From contig CAYLKS010000006.1 of the NCBI GenBank assembly GCA_964384205.1, positions 1 to 64,000 on the forward strand: a stretch of DNA of 64,000 bases, in the 5' to 3' direction. The DNA comes from CAYLKS01 sp964384205 [NCBI: uncultured bacterium]. Its GTDB lineage: Bacteria; JAGOEH01. Below the pieces are notes generated by a model, which had not been told where the DNA came from, ran no database searches, and was given only the letters and a program-made list of their open reading frames with translations. Numbering within the stretch: position 1 is the first letter of the stretch; each line of letters starts with the position of its first letter. Shown here in pieces: positions 1-9,530 of this stretch. Position numbers and translations under genes: made by a program.

Positions 1-516
1 TATAAGGGCTATGTTTATAGCAGGAGTATCAGCAAGAAAGACAGGCAAGGTTTTATAAGAATTACTACAAACTTCAGTCTCTGCTTCTTTTATCAGTGGA
101 GCCGCTGATATTGCGGATGTTGTAATAGAGAAATTCAAAAGGAGAAAATGAGATTATTATCCTGTAGTTTACATAGATGCCGCATATATACCACTAAAAA
201 GGGACAGTCTCTTGATAAAGAGGCAGTTTATGTTATTTTAGGTCTTAAATGGAAGAGGAGAGCTACTTGGATATTATCTGGTTGGAGGAGAAGAGAAAGC
301 AACTGTATGGAAAGATGTATTAAATGATTTGAGAAAAAGGGGATTAAAACAGCCAAAGCTTATTATAAGTGATGAGCTTTCAGGTATAGAAAGAGTGATA
401 AAAGAAGTATTCCCTGCTGCAGAGCATGGATTATGCTGGTTTCATCTGAAGAGGAACTTGAAAAACAAGCTTAGAAAAAAGCATTGGGATGAAATATTAA
501 AAGAGCTTAATTAAAT
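1..516 (+). pseudogene. IS256-family (mutator-type) transposase, decayed and cut by window edge
   Basis: Reading across frames gives a recognisable IS256-family DDE transposase. The first catalytic block reads YIDAAYIPLKRD near 170-210. The second reads ISDELSGIERVIKEVFP followed by CWFHLKRNLKNKL at 361-475. The gene is broken: there are in-frame stops at 56-58 and 149-151, and frameshifts near 211-220 and again before about 250. Only the last piece (329-514) stays open. The stop at 514-516 comes well before the usual C-terminal Glu block. Faint C-terminal-like sequence continues in other frames to about 640, so an internal deletion is likely. The 5' end lies outside the window. It cannot encode an active enzyme. 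The family call is good; the exact IS is unknown. Confidence 0.85.
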
Positions 517-640
517 AATGGATAGTAAAGATGAGCAAGAGGGGAAAAAGAAAAAGAATGAGAAATATTTATCAAGAAGGCTTGGGTATTCTGATATATT
601 GATGGAGGTGTTTAGACAATGAAAAAAATGGGAATGACAC

Positions 641-676
641 AATTAACTTAACATTACCAATTAACTTAACATTACC
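641..676. repeat. 18-bp perfect tandem duplication
   Basis: The 18-mer AATTAACTTAACATTACC occurs twice back to back (641-658 and 659-676), immediately after the decayed transposase remnant. It may be a duplicated IS end or a replication-slippage product. No matching inverted copy is visible upstream because the left end of the element is outside the window. Confidence 0.8.
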
Positions 677-750
677 ACAACATTTTATAATCTGATTTCC
701 ATTTTATAACATAATTTCAAAAATATAATATTAAACAAACATAATAAAAA

Positions 751-776
751 AGCCCCATAAAAAAGTTTATGGGGCT
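751..776 (-). terminator. Rho-independent terminator of the C1-peptidase gene
   Basis: An 11-bp perfect stem (751-761 with 766-776, core GCCCC/GGGGC) closes a 4-nt loop. On the minus strand it is followed by six Ts and further T-rich sequence. It lies about 40 bp beyond the stop of the minus-strand peptidase gene. Confidence 0.85.
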
Positions 777-814
777 CCATTTTATAAAGTTCTAATCAAT
801 CATTTTTTAAATTT

Positions 815-2206
815 TTATTTATTATAAAAAAAGTCATGCATAGGATCCCATGGAGGCAAAACTTGAGGTTTTTGTTTTAATATTGCCAATACTTTTTTTG
901 GTAAGTATTTTTTGTTAATAATAACAGTATAAACATGCTCATCAAACCAATCATCATACATTGTCCAATATCCATTATCTCCATTTTTTGTCCCCCATGA
1001 ATTTTCAACTAACCATTTTGAAGGTTTTCCATTGGATAATGTATCAACACCTAACAACACCATTGCATGATTTGGTGCACCTGCTTTATACATCAATCTT
1101 TCTTTTTTGGATAATCTTACATCAAAGCCTAATAAATCTTTATAATCATATACTTTTGTTGAAAAAATTCCTTCTTTACTATAATGATCCCATCCAACAT
1201 CTGCTCCAAACCATACAGCCTCTTTACCTAAAATAGATTGTAATGTATATTTTTTTAATTGATCAATAGGTAAATTGATAAAATCCATATCTGGTAAATT
1301 TGCAAAATTTCTTGTATCTTTTATCACATATAATTTATTATATTCGTAAACTGGATGATCACACAAGGTCACATAATCATTTAAATTTAATTTTACGACT
1401 TTTTTATAAAACTCTACTGGTGTATAAGATTTTTCTATAATTTTACCATCACCATCTTTAAATCTCCATACAAATTTCTCAGGTGGATTACCTAAATGAT
1501 AAACCAATATTTTATATACAGTTTTCAAAGCCTCTATTTTTTCCTTTCTAACTTCATCAACACTTTTACCAGATTTCAATTCATTAATAAATTTTACACC
1601 CTGCTTTCTTAAATAATTACCTAAAATTCTATTCATACTTCGGGAACTACTACTATTAACCGTTTCAGGCATAACTGATTTTGGAACCACCCCATATTTT
1701 TCAATTAATTTAACAGCATAATACCACCATCCACCATCCGGAATAGGATCAGAAAATAAAATTTGTAATTCCCTATCATCAAATTTTTTATTATAATATT
1801 TTATAACACTTTCCAAAAACATATTGGCTTTTTCTAATTTATCCCAAAAAAAAGGATAACTCTGAGATAACTCAAATTTATTAAGCTTATAATCTGCTGC
1901 TACTTTACGTTTTGCAATATTTAATGCCGCAAAAAGCCAACATCTTCCTGTCTGTTTCTGATTTGTTATACCATATTTTTTAAGCTCAACATTGAAAATT
2001 GTATTATGCTTATTTAAAACATCTCTATTTAACACAAGAGCATTAATTTTATTGTTTGTCAACGCATTAATCATAGCTACATCCATAGGATTTTTGATTG
2101 TTGACTCACGAAATGACTTAATGAGAGAATTTGTTATTTCCTCCTGAGCAATTATAAAAGAGGAAAAAAGGAAAAATAAAACTATTAAACCGATTAAACG
2201 TCTCAT
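815..2206 (-). CDS. Exported C1-family cysteine peptidase (bleomycin hydrolase / PepC-like)
   Basis: Papain-fold aminopeptidase of the bleomycin-hydrolase (C1B) group. The catalytic Cys lies in QTGRCWLFAALN, the His in PNHAMVLLGVD and the Asn in WLVENSWG, in the expected order. Unlike cytosolic PepC it starts with a clear signal peptide (MRRLIGLIVLFFLFSSFIIAQ), so it should act in the periplasm or outside the cell on peptides. A longer reading frame opens at 2248. The ATG at 2204-2206 is preferred because GGAGG sits 6-7 nt upstream and the signal peptide begins there. About 463 residues, close to family length. The gene stands alone, with its own near-consensus promoter (2240-2267) and terminator (751-776). 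Family call strong; exported location inferred from the signal peptide. Confidence 0.9.
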   Translation of the reverse strand: MRRLIGLIVLFFLFSSFIIAQEEITNSLIKSFRESTIKNPMDVAMINALTNNKINALVLNRDVLNKHNTIFNVELKKYGITNQKQTGRCWLFAALNIAKRKVAADYKLNKFELSQSYPFFWDKLEKANMFLESVIKYYNKKFDDRELQILFSDPIPDGGWWYYAVKLIEKYGVVPKSVMPETVNSSSSRSMNRILGNYLRKQGVKFINELKSGKSVDEVRKEKIEALKTVYKILVYHLGNPPEKFVWRFKDGDGKIIEKSYTPVEFYKKVVKLNLNDYVTLCDHPVYEYNKLYVIKDTRNFANLPDMDFINLPIDQLKKYTLQSILGKEAVWFGADVGWDHYSKEGIFSTKVYDYKDLLGFDVRLSKKERLMYKAGAPNHAMVLLGVDTLSNGKPSKWLVENSWGTKNGDNGYWTMYDDWFDEHVYTVIINKKYLPKKVLAILKQKPQVLPPWDPMHDFFYNK

Positions 2207-2239
2207 AAAAATTCCTCCTTCTTTTCTTAATTTTTTTAT

Positions 2240-2267
2240 ATTATACAATAAAAATAAATTTTGTCAA
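2240..2267 (-). promoter_or_regulatory. Sigma-70-type promoter of the exported C1 peptidase
   Basis: On the minus strand, TTGACA (2262-2267), a 16-nt spacer and TATAAT (2240-2245): both boxes match consensus. It lies about 35 bp upstream of the ATG at 2206 and just past the stop of the preceding gene, so the peptidase is transcribed independently. Confidence 0.75.
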
Positions 2268-2277
2268 ATATGAAACA

Positions 2278-4113
2278 CTAAAAATTTTCTTTTAAAAAAT
2301 TATATACTATATCATACCAATCTGATCTAATAAAATCTATTCTATTTACTAAAAATTTATTTTCATCAACTAAAAAAATATTTTCATTTAAAACACCTTT
2401 AAAATAATCTGGTAATCTTTGTGTTTCATAAAAATATATAGGGAGACCATAATGCTTTATTAGTTTTATATACTCATCATTCTCTTTTGAAAATTCTGGC
2501 AAAAGTATAAAAAAATTAACATCTAAAAATGCTCTTGATAAACTACTCAATTTATCCATTTTATCAAAATCTACCTCATAAAAAGGAGATAAAAATATTA
2601 AAACTATTTTTTTATAAACTTGAATTTTATTCAATGGTAAAACATAAGGTAATTCAATTTTAGTATAAAGGCTACTTTTCAACCCTTCCAGATAAGATTT
2701 CATACCCACATCATTTAAATATAATTCTTTGTATATTTTCTCAAAAAAGTCAAAAACATCTCTGGAATAATTCAACAAATAAGATTTTCCAACATATTCT
2801 AAAGCACTACTTAAATCTCCACTTGAATAATATATATTTCCCATTCTAAAAAACAAAACATCATCCGGTACTTCCAAAATATTCTCAATTTTCCTTAAAT
2901 ATTCAAGAGATTTATTTAAATTTTCATCAAGATAAAACGCCCAACTCAAATTAGAATACAAGCCTACTTGTAAATTATTAACCTCTTGAGAATTATTCCC
3001 TCTCAACAGCAAATCAAGTTTTTTCTCAACTTCGTAAGCATAATCAATATAATATTTTCTTAAATTATCATCCAATGATAAAAGATTTAATATGTGTAAA
3101 TGATCAAATAATGTTAAATTTTTAGCATAATATTTCAAAAATTCAAGATTACCAGCCAACAAAATACTATCATTTTTCCTGTAAGAAGATACAATATCTA
3201 TTGTTTCCATTAAATAACATACTTCTTTCAACGATTCACATTTATCATTCTTAAAAAAATTTAGTTTAGACTGATACAAAGTTCTATTAAAAGATTTTAA
3301 TTTTACCATCAACAACTTATAAAAATCAACATCATTATAGCAAGAATCACTAACTGATTCCTCTATAATTGGCATTAATTTTTTAGAAGTATCAGATATT
3401 ATTTTAAGTATATTTTTAACAACCTTAAATTTAAAATCCTTATTACCATTGCTCTTCTTTAAAGCATCAAAATAGGAATTTAAAGCACCTTGAAAATCCA
3501 AAATTTTCTCACAAATCTTACCTTTAAATAAATAAAAATCTGGATCTGTACTATATATATCCTGAAGGCTATCCAATTTAAAATTCAAAATATCTTGATT
3601 AGCAAATAAATTATTCAATGACCATAAAAAATATAGTGCAGGAAAATTATCTGGATGATATCTTAATTCTTCATTAATAATATTTTCTACATTATACATT
3701 CCCGGAAAAAATCTCTGTAATATCATAGCTTTATAAAAAAATGTATTTTTTACAGGTTTATTATTCAAATTATAAACATGAATAAAAGAGCCTACATCTT
3801 CTTCCTTCAAAATATTACCATTAATATCCTCAATATAAAAATATACAAGAGCACAATTTTGAGGTAAAGTAATAGAAACTTTGCCATAATCCATTTTTAA
3901 AAAATTTTCTATTTCTATTCCTTCCTTGCTTTTAACTATAGGTAAATTAAAATTTATGTAAATATACTTAAAATTAGGGTTTTCTTGGAAAAATAATTCC
4001 AATTTTTGCCCAGCATGGGGAAATTCTGGACTATACTCATAATAAGGGAAAGAAAATATATTATTTGTTATAAAAAAAATTAATATAAAATTTAAAAAAA
4101 TAATTTTTTTCAT
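2278..4113 (-). CDS. Exported TPR-repeat protein with thioredoxin-like C-terminal domain
   Basis: 611 residues starting with a signal peptide (MKKIIFLNFILIFFITNNIFS). The middle (about 130-480) is helical with tetratricopeptide-like units, for example LYFLWSLNNLFANQ, DFYLFKGKICEKILDFQGA and VLFFRMGNIYYSSGDLSSA. The last ~120 residues, from KIVLIFLSPFYEVDFDKM to the end, have the strand-helix rhythm of a thioredoxin/peroxiredoxin-like fold. No CXXC is present, so a redox role is not supported. GAAGG precedes the ATG. It is the last gene of the clpP-glgB-CNNM run, starting 3 bp after the previous stop. I do not recognise a specific family. A periplasmic scaffold or folding-assistance role is a guess. 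Confidence 0.6.
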   Translation of the reverse strand: MKKIIFLNFILIFFITNNIFSFPYYEYSPEFPHAGQKLELFFQENPNFKYIYINFNLPIVKSKEGIEIENFLKMDYGKVSITLPQNCALVYFYIEDINGNILKEEDVGSFIHVYNLNNKPVKNTFFYKAMILQRFFPGMYNVENIINEELRYHPDNFPALYFLWSLNNLFANQDILNFKLDSLQDIYSTDPDFYLFKGKICEKILDFQGALNSYFDALKKSNGNKDFKFKVVKNILKIISDTSKKLMPIIEESVSDSCYNDVDFYKLLMVKLKSFNRTLYQSKLNFFKNDKCESLKEVCYLMETIDIVSSYRKNDSILLAGNLEFLKYYAKNLTLFDHLHILNLLSLDDNLRKYYIDYAYEVEKKLDLLLRGNNSQEVNNLQVGLYSNLSWAFYLDENLNKSLEYLRKIENILEVPDDVLFFRMGNIYYSSGDLSSALEYVGKSYLLNYSRDVFDFFEKIYKELYLNDVGMKSYLEGLKSSLYTKIELPYVLPLNKIQVYKKIVLIFLSPFYEVDFDKMDKLSSLSRAFLDVNFFILLPEFSKENDEYIKLIKHYGLPIYFYETQRLPDYFKGVLNENIFLVDENKFLVNRIDFIRSDWYDIVYNFLKENF

Positions 4114-4115
4114 AC

Positions 4116-5342
4116 TTACCTTCTTTTTTTTAAAAAAATTTTAGTAACTTGTCTATCAGTAGCACCTAAAATAGTAAAAATATAGTCTTCATATTCAATA
4201 ACCTCACCTACATTAGGTATTCGTCCAAGATGAGTGATTAGAAAACCATTTATAGTTTCATAATCTCCATCTGGAAATTTTAAACCAAAATTATCAGATA
4301 ATTCATCAATTCTTGCTTTACCTTCAATAATATACGAATTATTTTGTAAACTTATAATGTATTTTTCTTCTGAAATACTTTCGTCTTCAATGTTACCAGT
4401 TATAAATTCCCATAAATCTTTTAAAGTAATTATACCACTAATCCCCCCAAATTCATCTGTTACAAAAGCAAAATTAATTTCTTTATCTGTCATTTCTATC
4501 AATAATTCCATAGAATTTTTATTTTCTGGATATATTGGAACTATTTTGATAATATTCAAAATATTAGTATCTTTATCAACACGAAGAGCATCAAAAATAT
4601 TTATAACTCCTATAAGATTATCAATTCTTTCCTGATATACTGGAATATTTGTATATTTATTATTTCCTAATTTTTCAAAAAATTCTTTTACACTTAAATT
4701 ATCAGGCACAGCAAAAACATCAACTAAGGGAATCATAATTTGCTTTATTTGAGTTTTAGTTATCTCAAAAGATTTATGAACCATTCTAATTCTATCAGAA
4801 GATTCAGATTGTTTATTAAAAAAAGTAGAAAAAATCGTTTTTATCTCTTCCTTTCCAATATTCAAATTACTATCAATATTTCGTACTCCAAAAATATATA
4901 ATATAAATTTTGTAATATATTTCATAACAAATATGATTGGAAAAAATAAATAATATATAAATAGAATTATAGGCCCAAAAAAAATTGTTAATTTTAATGA
5001 ATTTCTATAAAAAATAATTTTCGGAAATAATTCTGCAAAAATAATAGAAATAGGAGTTAAAACTAAAGTTGCATACAAAGAACCTGTCTCCGGGAAAAAA
5101 TTTAAAAAAAATTCAGTGGTTAAAATAGAACTTAAAATTATAGCTATATTACCACCTACCAATGTAGTTGTCAAAACTTTGGATATTTGCAAAATAAAAT
5201 TTTCAATTAGTTTCTTATATTTATGGTTTTCTGCCAATTGATGTAATTTTAATTTATTTGCAGAAATAATACTAACCTCATAGCCCGAAAGAATTCCCTC
5301 AATAAGTAAGCAAGCTATAATAATAACAAAATTAATTAACAT
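4116..5342 (-). CDS. CNNM/CorC-family membrane protein (DUF21-CBS pair-CorC domain), paralogue 2
   Basis: 408 residues. The N-terminal third holds about four membrane segments of the DUF21/CNNM type (MLINFVIIIACLLIEGILSG onward). Two CBS motifs follow (IMIPLVDVFAVPDN; FVTDEFGGISGIITLKDLWEF, about 200-320). The C-terminal CorC/HlyC domain (about 335-408) ends with GRIPNVGEVIEYEDYIFTILGA. CNNM proteins are linked to Mg2+/cation export or homeostasis; the old name haemolysin C is misleading. The start ATG lies inside the end of the upstream paralogue (11-bp overlap), so the two are probably translationally coupled and may form a heterodimer. The ion transported cannot be told from sequence. Confidence 0.85.
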   Translation of the reverse strand: MLINFVIIIACLLIEGILSGYEVSIISANKLKLHQLAENHKYKKLIENFILQISKVLTTTLVGGNIAIILSSILTTEFFLNFFPETGSLYATLVLTPISIIFAELFPKIIFYRNSLKLTIFFGPIILFIYYLFFPIIFVMKYITKFILYIFGVRNIDSNLNIGKEEIKTIFSTFFNKQSESSDRIRMVHKSFEITKTQIKQIMIPLVDVFAVPDNLSVKEFFEKLGNNKYTNIPVYQERIDNLIGVINIFDALRVDKDTNILNIIKIVPIYPENKNSMELLIEMTDKEINFAFVTDEFGGISGIITLKDLWEFITGNIEDESISEEKYIISLQNNSYIIEGKARIDELSDNFGLKFPDGDYETINGFLITHLGRIPNVGEVIEYEDYIFTILGATDRQVTKIFLKKRR

Positions 5343-6570
5343 TAGAAGTTATCCTTTTTACTTTTATCTTTTTTATCTTATTAGGATCTGCTTCTAAAAT
5401 AGTAAATACTAAATTATTATATTTAAAAATCTCACCAGACTTTGGAATTTTACCCAGATGTCTAATAATAAATCCAGCAATACTTTCATAATAATCATCC
5501 TGTAAATTTGTATAGAAAATTTGGTTAAAATTCTCAAGTGATATATCAGCAGGAACAACAACATTATTTTTATCCAAAAATTCAATATCATTAATCTTTT
5601 CGGGCACAATATCTTTCGTAAAAAAATGCAAAATAGTACTCAATGTAATTATCCCTGAAATCGAACCATATTCATCTACAACCATTGCAAAATATTTTTT
5701 AGTTGTCCTAAATTCTTGTAATAGAATTGAGACTTTTTTATACTCTGTAATGTAAAGCGGTTTTCTCAAGTATGTTTTATAATTATTTCTTAATTCTTCT
5801 TCAGAAATTCCAATAATATCCTTTAGATATAAAATGCCTACTAAATTTTCCATATCATCTTTATAAACAGGAATTTTCTTTATTTTATGCTTTTTAAATA
5901 TATCCCAAACTTTAGAAATATCCTCATCATTTATATCTATTCCTATAATCTTAACTCTTGGAACCATCAACTCTGCTACTTTTAAATTCTCAAGCTCTGC
6001 TAAATGAGTAATAATTGATTTTTCCCATAAACTAACAGAACCACTTGAATAACTTATCTCCATTGCTTTTTTTATATCATCAATAGAATAAGAAACATTA
6101 TCAACATCATTGCTTTCTGGTAAAAAAATATTTATCAAAAAATTCATAAACTTATGAAATGGATAAAATATATAATAAGACATATAAATTATATTCTGGG
6201 AAAAATTTAACATTTTAAATTTATTTTTAATAGCAAAAGTTTTAGGGGTAATCTCACCAAAAATAACTATAATAAATGTCAATATCACCATAGAATATTC
6301 AATGGCATTACTCTCAAACAGTATTAATGAAACCTGTGTAAAAATACTACTTGCCGCTATATTTACAAATAAATTACCCAATAAAATAGCTGCAATTGTG
6401 GAATTGTTATTTTTTGAAAAAAATAAAATTTTTCTATATTTTTTAGGATATTTTTCTTTATAAATTTCTAAATCCTCAGGAGAAAGAGCAAAAAGAGCAG
6501 ATTCAGTTCCAGAGTACATAAATGATAAAAAAATTAAAAAAACAAGCAGCCCAAAAGTCAATATCAACAT
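5332..6570 (-). CDS. CNNM/CorC-family membrane protein (DUF21-CBS pair-CorC domain), paralogue 1
   Basis: 412 residues with the same domain order as its downstream neighbour. DUF21 membrane region with a typical small-residue start (SGTESALFALS), CBS pair (LMVPRVKIIGID; MVVDEYGSISGIITLSTIL) and CorC domain (GKIPKSGEIFKYNNLVFTILEAD). Probably a cation (Mg2+/Co2+-type) homeostasis protein of the inner membrane. No Shine-Dalgarno sequence is visible. The ATG at 6568-6570 is only a few bases after the glgB stop, which points to coupled translation. The two paralogues are clearly divergent in sequence, so this is an old duplication rather than a recent one. Confidence 0.85.
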   Translation of the reverse strand: MLILTFGLLVFLIFLSFMYSGTESALFALSPEDLEIYKEKYPKKYRKILFFSKNNNSTIAAILLGNLFVNIAASSIFTQVSLILFESNAIEYSMVILTFIIVIFGEITPKTFAIKNKFKMLNFSQNIIYMSYYIFYPFHKFMNFLINIFLPESNDVDNVSYSIDDIKKAMEISYSSGSVSLWEKSIITHLAELENLKVAELMVPRVKIIGIDINDEDISKVWDIFKKHKIKKIPVYKDDMENLVGILYLKDIIGISEEELRNNYKTYLRKPLYITEYKKVSILLQEFRTTKKYFAMVVDEYGSISGIITLSTILHFFTKDIVPEKINDIEFLDKNNVVVPADISLENFNQIFYTNLQDDYYESIAGFIIRHLGKIPKSGEIFKYNNLVFTILEADPNKIKKIKVKRITSNVN

Positions 6571-6574
6571 TTTA

Positions 6575-8776
6575 TTAAATAATAACTGGCTTGAAAATTA
6601 AAGCTCCTAAAGGTGGCAAATTTATATTTATAGAAAATGGCTGATCCTGCCATGCTATATGCTCAGCATGAACTCCGCCACCATTTCCAATATTAGATCC
6701 CCAATATATTTCAGAATCAGAATTCAAAATTTCTTCATAATAGGAATACAAAGGAACTCCTATTCTGTAATTATGTCTTACAACTGGAGTAAGATTCAAT
6801 ACCACAACAACAATATCATCATGATTTAATCCTCTTCTATAATAAGAAATAATCGAATTTTCAGTATCATGAAAGTCTATCCACTCAAATCCATCAGGTA
6901 TATTATCCAACTCCCATAATGAATTTTCCTTCTTATAAATTCCATTTAAATCTTTAATAAACTTATGTAGTTTTTTATGAGGAGTATATTCTAAAAGATG
7001 CCAATCAAGACTACTTTTAAAATCCCATTCCCGCCATTGACCAATTTCACTGCCCATAAATAAAAGTTTTTTACCAGGATGGGTATACATATAAGTTAAA
7101 AATAACCTTAAATTTGCAAACTTCTGCCAAAGATCACCCGGCATCTTATCCAGTAAAGATTTCTTTCCGTGAACTACCTCATCATGAGATATTGGCAAAA
7201 TAAAATTTTCAGAAAAAGCATACATCAAAGAAAAAGTAATACTACTATGATGATATTTTCGATAAACCGGATCTTTAGAAAAATATTCTAATGAATCATG
7301 CATCCATCCCATATTCCATTTATAACCAAAACCAAGTCCTCCAACATATACAGGTTTAGACACTCCAGGCCATGCTGTTGATTCCTCTGCGATCATTAAA
7401 ATACCTGGGAAATAACTATAAACAACCTCGTTCACTTTCTGCAAAAAAGCAATAGCTTCTAAATTTTCCCTACCACCATAAATATTTGGTACCCATTCTC
7501 CATCTTTTTTACCATAATCTCTATATAACATTGATGCAACAGCATCCACACGTAAGCCATCAAAATGAAACTCATTTATCCAATAAATAGCATTCGCCAT
7601 CAAAAAATTTCTAACCTCATTTCTGCCATAATTAAAAATTAATGTTCCCCAATGAGGATGTTCTCCTTCTCTCGGATCCATATGTTCATATAAATTACTA
7701 CCATCAAATTTAGCCAATCCATGAGCATCTCTTGGAAAATGACCTGGAACCCAATCCAGAATAACCCCAATATCATTCTGATGGCATTTATCTATAAAAT
7801 ATCTCAAATCATCGGGCGTCCCATAACGTGATGTCGGAGCATAGTAACCGGTAACCTGATATCCCCATGAATCATCCAAAGGATGCTCCTCAACTGGCAT
7901 TAACTCTATATGCGTATATCCCATTTCTTTAACATAAGGAATCAATTTATCTGCTAATTCTCTATAAGTCAAAACCCGATTCCCCTGCTCTGGAACCCTC
8001 ATCCATGAACCAATATGAACCTCATAAACATTAATCGGCTGTTTTAATAAATCACTTTTTCTTCTTTTCTGTAAAAACTTTTCATCTTGCCATTTATAAT
8101 TATCTAAACTATAAACAATAGAAGCTGTTTTAGGCCTCACTTCACTAAAAAACGCATAAGGATCACTTTTTAAAAAAATATTATTATATTTATCTTTAAT
8201 TTCATATTTATATATACTTCCATTTAATACACCAGGAATAAAAATTTCCCATACACCAGTAGAGCCTCTAACTCTCATCTGATGAATTCTACCATCCCAT
8301 CTATTAAAATCTCCAACAACACTTACCCTTTTTGCTTCAGGAGCCCATACAGCAAATAAAGTCCCTTCTATTCCATCAACCTTCATGCAATGAGAACCCA
8401 AATATCTATAAATATGATGATGATTGCCTTCATTAAATAAATATAAATCAAAATCACTTATCACAGGCAAAAATCTATAAGGATCTTCTACAATAACTTC
8501 ATTTCCATTCTCATCAATACCTAAATAATTATATTTAAAATATTTTCTTCTTCTGGGGAATACTATTTGAAAAATACCATCATTATCAATTTTTTCCATT
8601 AAATATTTTTTATTTTTAGATAAATCATATAAATAAACTTTTTCAAAAAAAGGATAAAAAAAACGGATTACAACTCCCGCTTTTTTCTCCTCATCTACAT
8701 AATGAAATCCTAAAAATTTAAAAGGATCATAATGTTCCGCATTTTTCAAAAGATTTATATCATCAGAATATATCAT
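6575..8776 (-). CDS. glgB: 1,4-alpha-glucan branching enzyme
   Basis: GH13 glycogen branching enzyme, 733 residues, normal length. N-terminal part with a CBM48-type module (GTLFAVWAPEAKRVSVVGDF, about 135-155). Catalytic barrel with all GH13 landmarks: DWVPGHFP, nucleophile Asp in FDGLRVDAVASMLY (about 409), acid Glu in MIAEESTAWPG (about 463), and third Asp in PISHDEVVHGK (about 532). It makes alpha-1,6 branches in glycogen in the cytoplasm. It overlaps clpP by 4 bp (ATGA type) and precedes the CNNM genes. No other glycogen genes are in the window, so its partners lie elsewhere. Identification is secure. Confidence 0.97.
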   Translation of the reverse strand: MIYSDDINLLKNAEHYDPFKFLGFHYVDEEKKAGVVIRFFYPFFEKVYLYDLSKNKKYLMEKIDNDGIFQIVFPRRRKYFKYNYLGIDENGNEVIVEDPYRFLPVISDFDLYLFNEGNHHHIYRYLGSHCMKVDGIEGTLFAVWAPEAKRVSVVGDFNRWDGRIHQMRVRGSTGVWEIFIPGVLNGSIYKYEIKDKYNNIFLKSDPYAFFSEVRPKTASIVYSLDNYKWQDEKFLQKRRKSDLLKQPINVYEVHIGSWMRVPEQGNRVLTYRELADKLIPYVKEMGYTHIELMPVEEHPLDDSWGYQVTGYYAPTSRYGTPDDLRYFIDKCHQNDIGVILDWVPGHFPRDAHGLAKFDGSNLYEHMDPREGEHPHWGTLIFNYGRNEVRNFLMANAIYWINEFHFDGLRVDAVASMLYRDYGKKDGEWVPNIYGGRENLEAIAFLQKVNEVVYSYFPGILMIAEESTAWPGVSKPVYVGGLGFGYKWNMGWMHDSLEYFSKDPVYRKYHHSSITFSLMYAFSENFILPISHDEVVHGKKSLLDKMPGDLWQKFANLRLFLTYMYTHPGKKLLFMGSEIGQWREWDFKSSLDWHLLEYTPHKKLHKFIKDLNGIYKKENSLWELDNIPDGFEWIDFHDTENSIISYYRRGLNHDDIVVVVLNLTPVVRHNYRIGVPLYSYYEEILNSDSEIYWGSNIGNGGGVHAEHIAWQDQPFSININLPPLGALIFKPVII

Positions 8777-9342
8777 AATTCTATTTCTGATTCATTTTTA
8801 ATTATTTTTGACACTATACCATATTTTTGAGCTTCTTTTGCACCCATCCAGAAATTTCGTTCAGTATCTTTTTCTACTTTTTTTAAAGATTGACCTGTTT
8901 CTGTGCTTATGATTGTATTTATTCTTTTTCTAATTTTCAAAATCTCTTCTGCCTCAATTTTTATATCAATAGCAGGTCCCTGCACTCCACCCATAGGTTG
9001 GTGAATTAAATATCTCGTATTTGGCAAAGAATATCTATCCTCTTTTTCTGCTCCAAGATATATAGTTATTGCAGCACTTGCCACCCATCCTGTACCAATT
9101 GTTATTATTCTTGGTTTAACAAATTTAAATAAATCATAAATAGTATCACCAGATTCTACATGCCCTCCCTGAGAATTAATAAAAACTTTTATAGGAGCAT
9201 CAGAATCGGAAGCTAAAAGAAAAAGCTGCTGTGCAACTTGTTCCACTAATTTTTGATTTATTTCTCCAGCTATAATTATTGTTCTTGTCTTCAGCCATTT
9301 TTCACTTAATAAAAATTCATTCTTTTCTTTATTATTTTCCAT
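8773..9342 (-). CDS. clpP: ClpP-family serine protease subunit
   Basis: About 189 residues with the ClpP triad: Ser in GWVASAAITIYLGA (about 89), His in RYLIHQPMGG (about 114) and Asp in EKDTERNFWM (about 159). It degrades proteins in a barrel with a Clp ATPase; none is encoded nearby. The reading frame can begin at TTG 9345, but ATG 9342 is better placed 7 nt after AGGAG. The serine motif is less standard than the usual GxAASMG, so a ClpP paralogue rather than the housekeeping copy is possible. A strong promoter lies just upstream (9368-9396). First gene of the run with glgB and the CNNM pair. Why a protease leads a glycogen and ion gene run is unclear. Confidence 0.9.
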   Translation of the reverse strand: MENNKEKNEFLLSEKWLKTRTIIIAGEINQKLVEQVAQQLFLLASDSDAPIKVFINSQGGHVESGDTIYDLFKFVKPRIITIGTGWVASAAITIYLGAEKEDRYSLPNTRYLIHQPMGGVQGPAIDIKIEAEEILKIRKRINTIISTETGQSLKKVEKDTERNFWMGAKEAQKYGIVSKIIKNESEIEL

Positions 9343-9367
9343 CAACCTACTCCTTTATTTTTTTAAA

Positions 9368-9396
9368 ATAATAAAAAAATATAATCTTTTTGTCAA
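9368..9396 (-). promoter_or_regulatory. Sigma-70-type promoter of the clpP operon
   Basis: Minus strand TTGACA (9391-9396), 17-nt spacer, TATTAT (9368-9373). It lies 26 bp from the clpP start codon, giving a short leader. It should drive clpP-glgB-CNNM-CNNM-TPR, whose genes overlap or are at most 4 bp apart. Confidence 0.75.
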
Positions 9397-9453
9397 TAGT
9401 TTTCTAATTATCATACCTTTTAAAAACATCCTATAACATTATTAAAATAAAAA

Positions 9454-9487
9454 GCAAAAGCCGGATAGTAAATAATCCGACTTTTGC
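9454..9487 (-). terminator. Rho-independent terminator of the TonB/PorV surface operon
   Basis: A 13-bp stem (9454-9466 with 9475-9487) with one G-U wobble on the minus strand and an 8-nt loop, followed on the minus strand by TTTTTATTTTA. It sits about 45 bp after the stop of the PPIase-like lipoprotein gene. Confidence 0.85.
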
Positions 9488-9530
9488 AATTTATGCTAAA
9501 AGGGGGAGTCCTAATGCCAAAAGCAAATAT

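Noticed and set aside
641-676. CRISPR array
   Set aside because: Only two directly adjoining copies with no spacer.
815-2206. Cytosolic PepC/bleomycin hydrolase
   Set aside because: A clear signal peptide at the start with the best ribosome-binding site makes it an exported enzyme.
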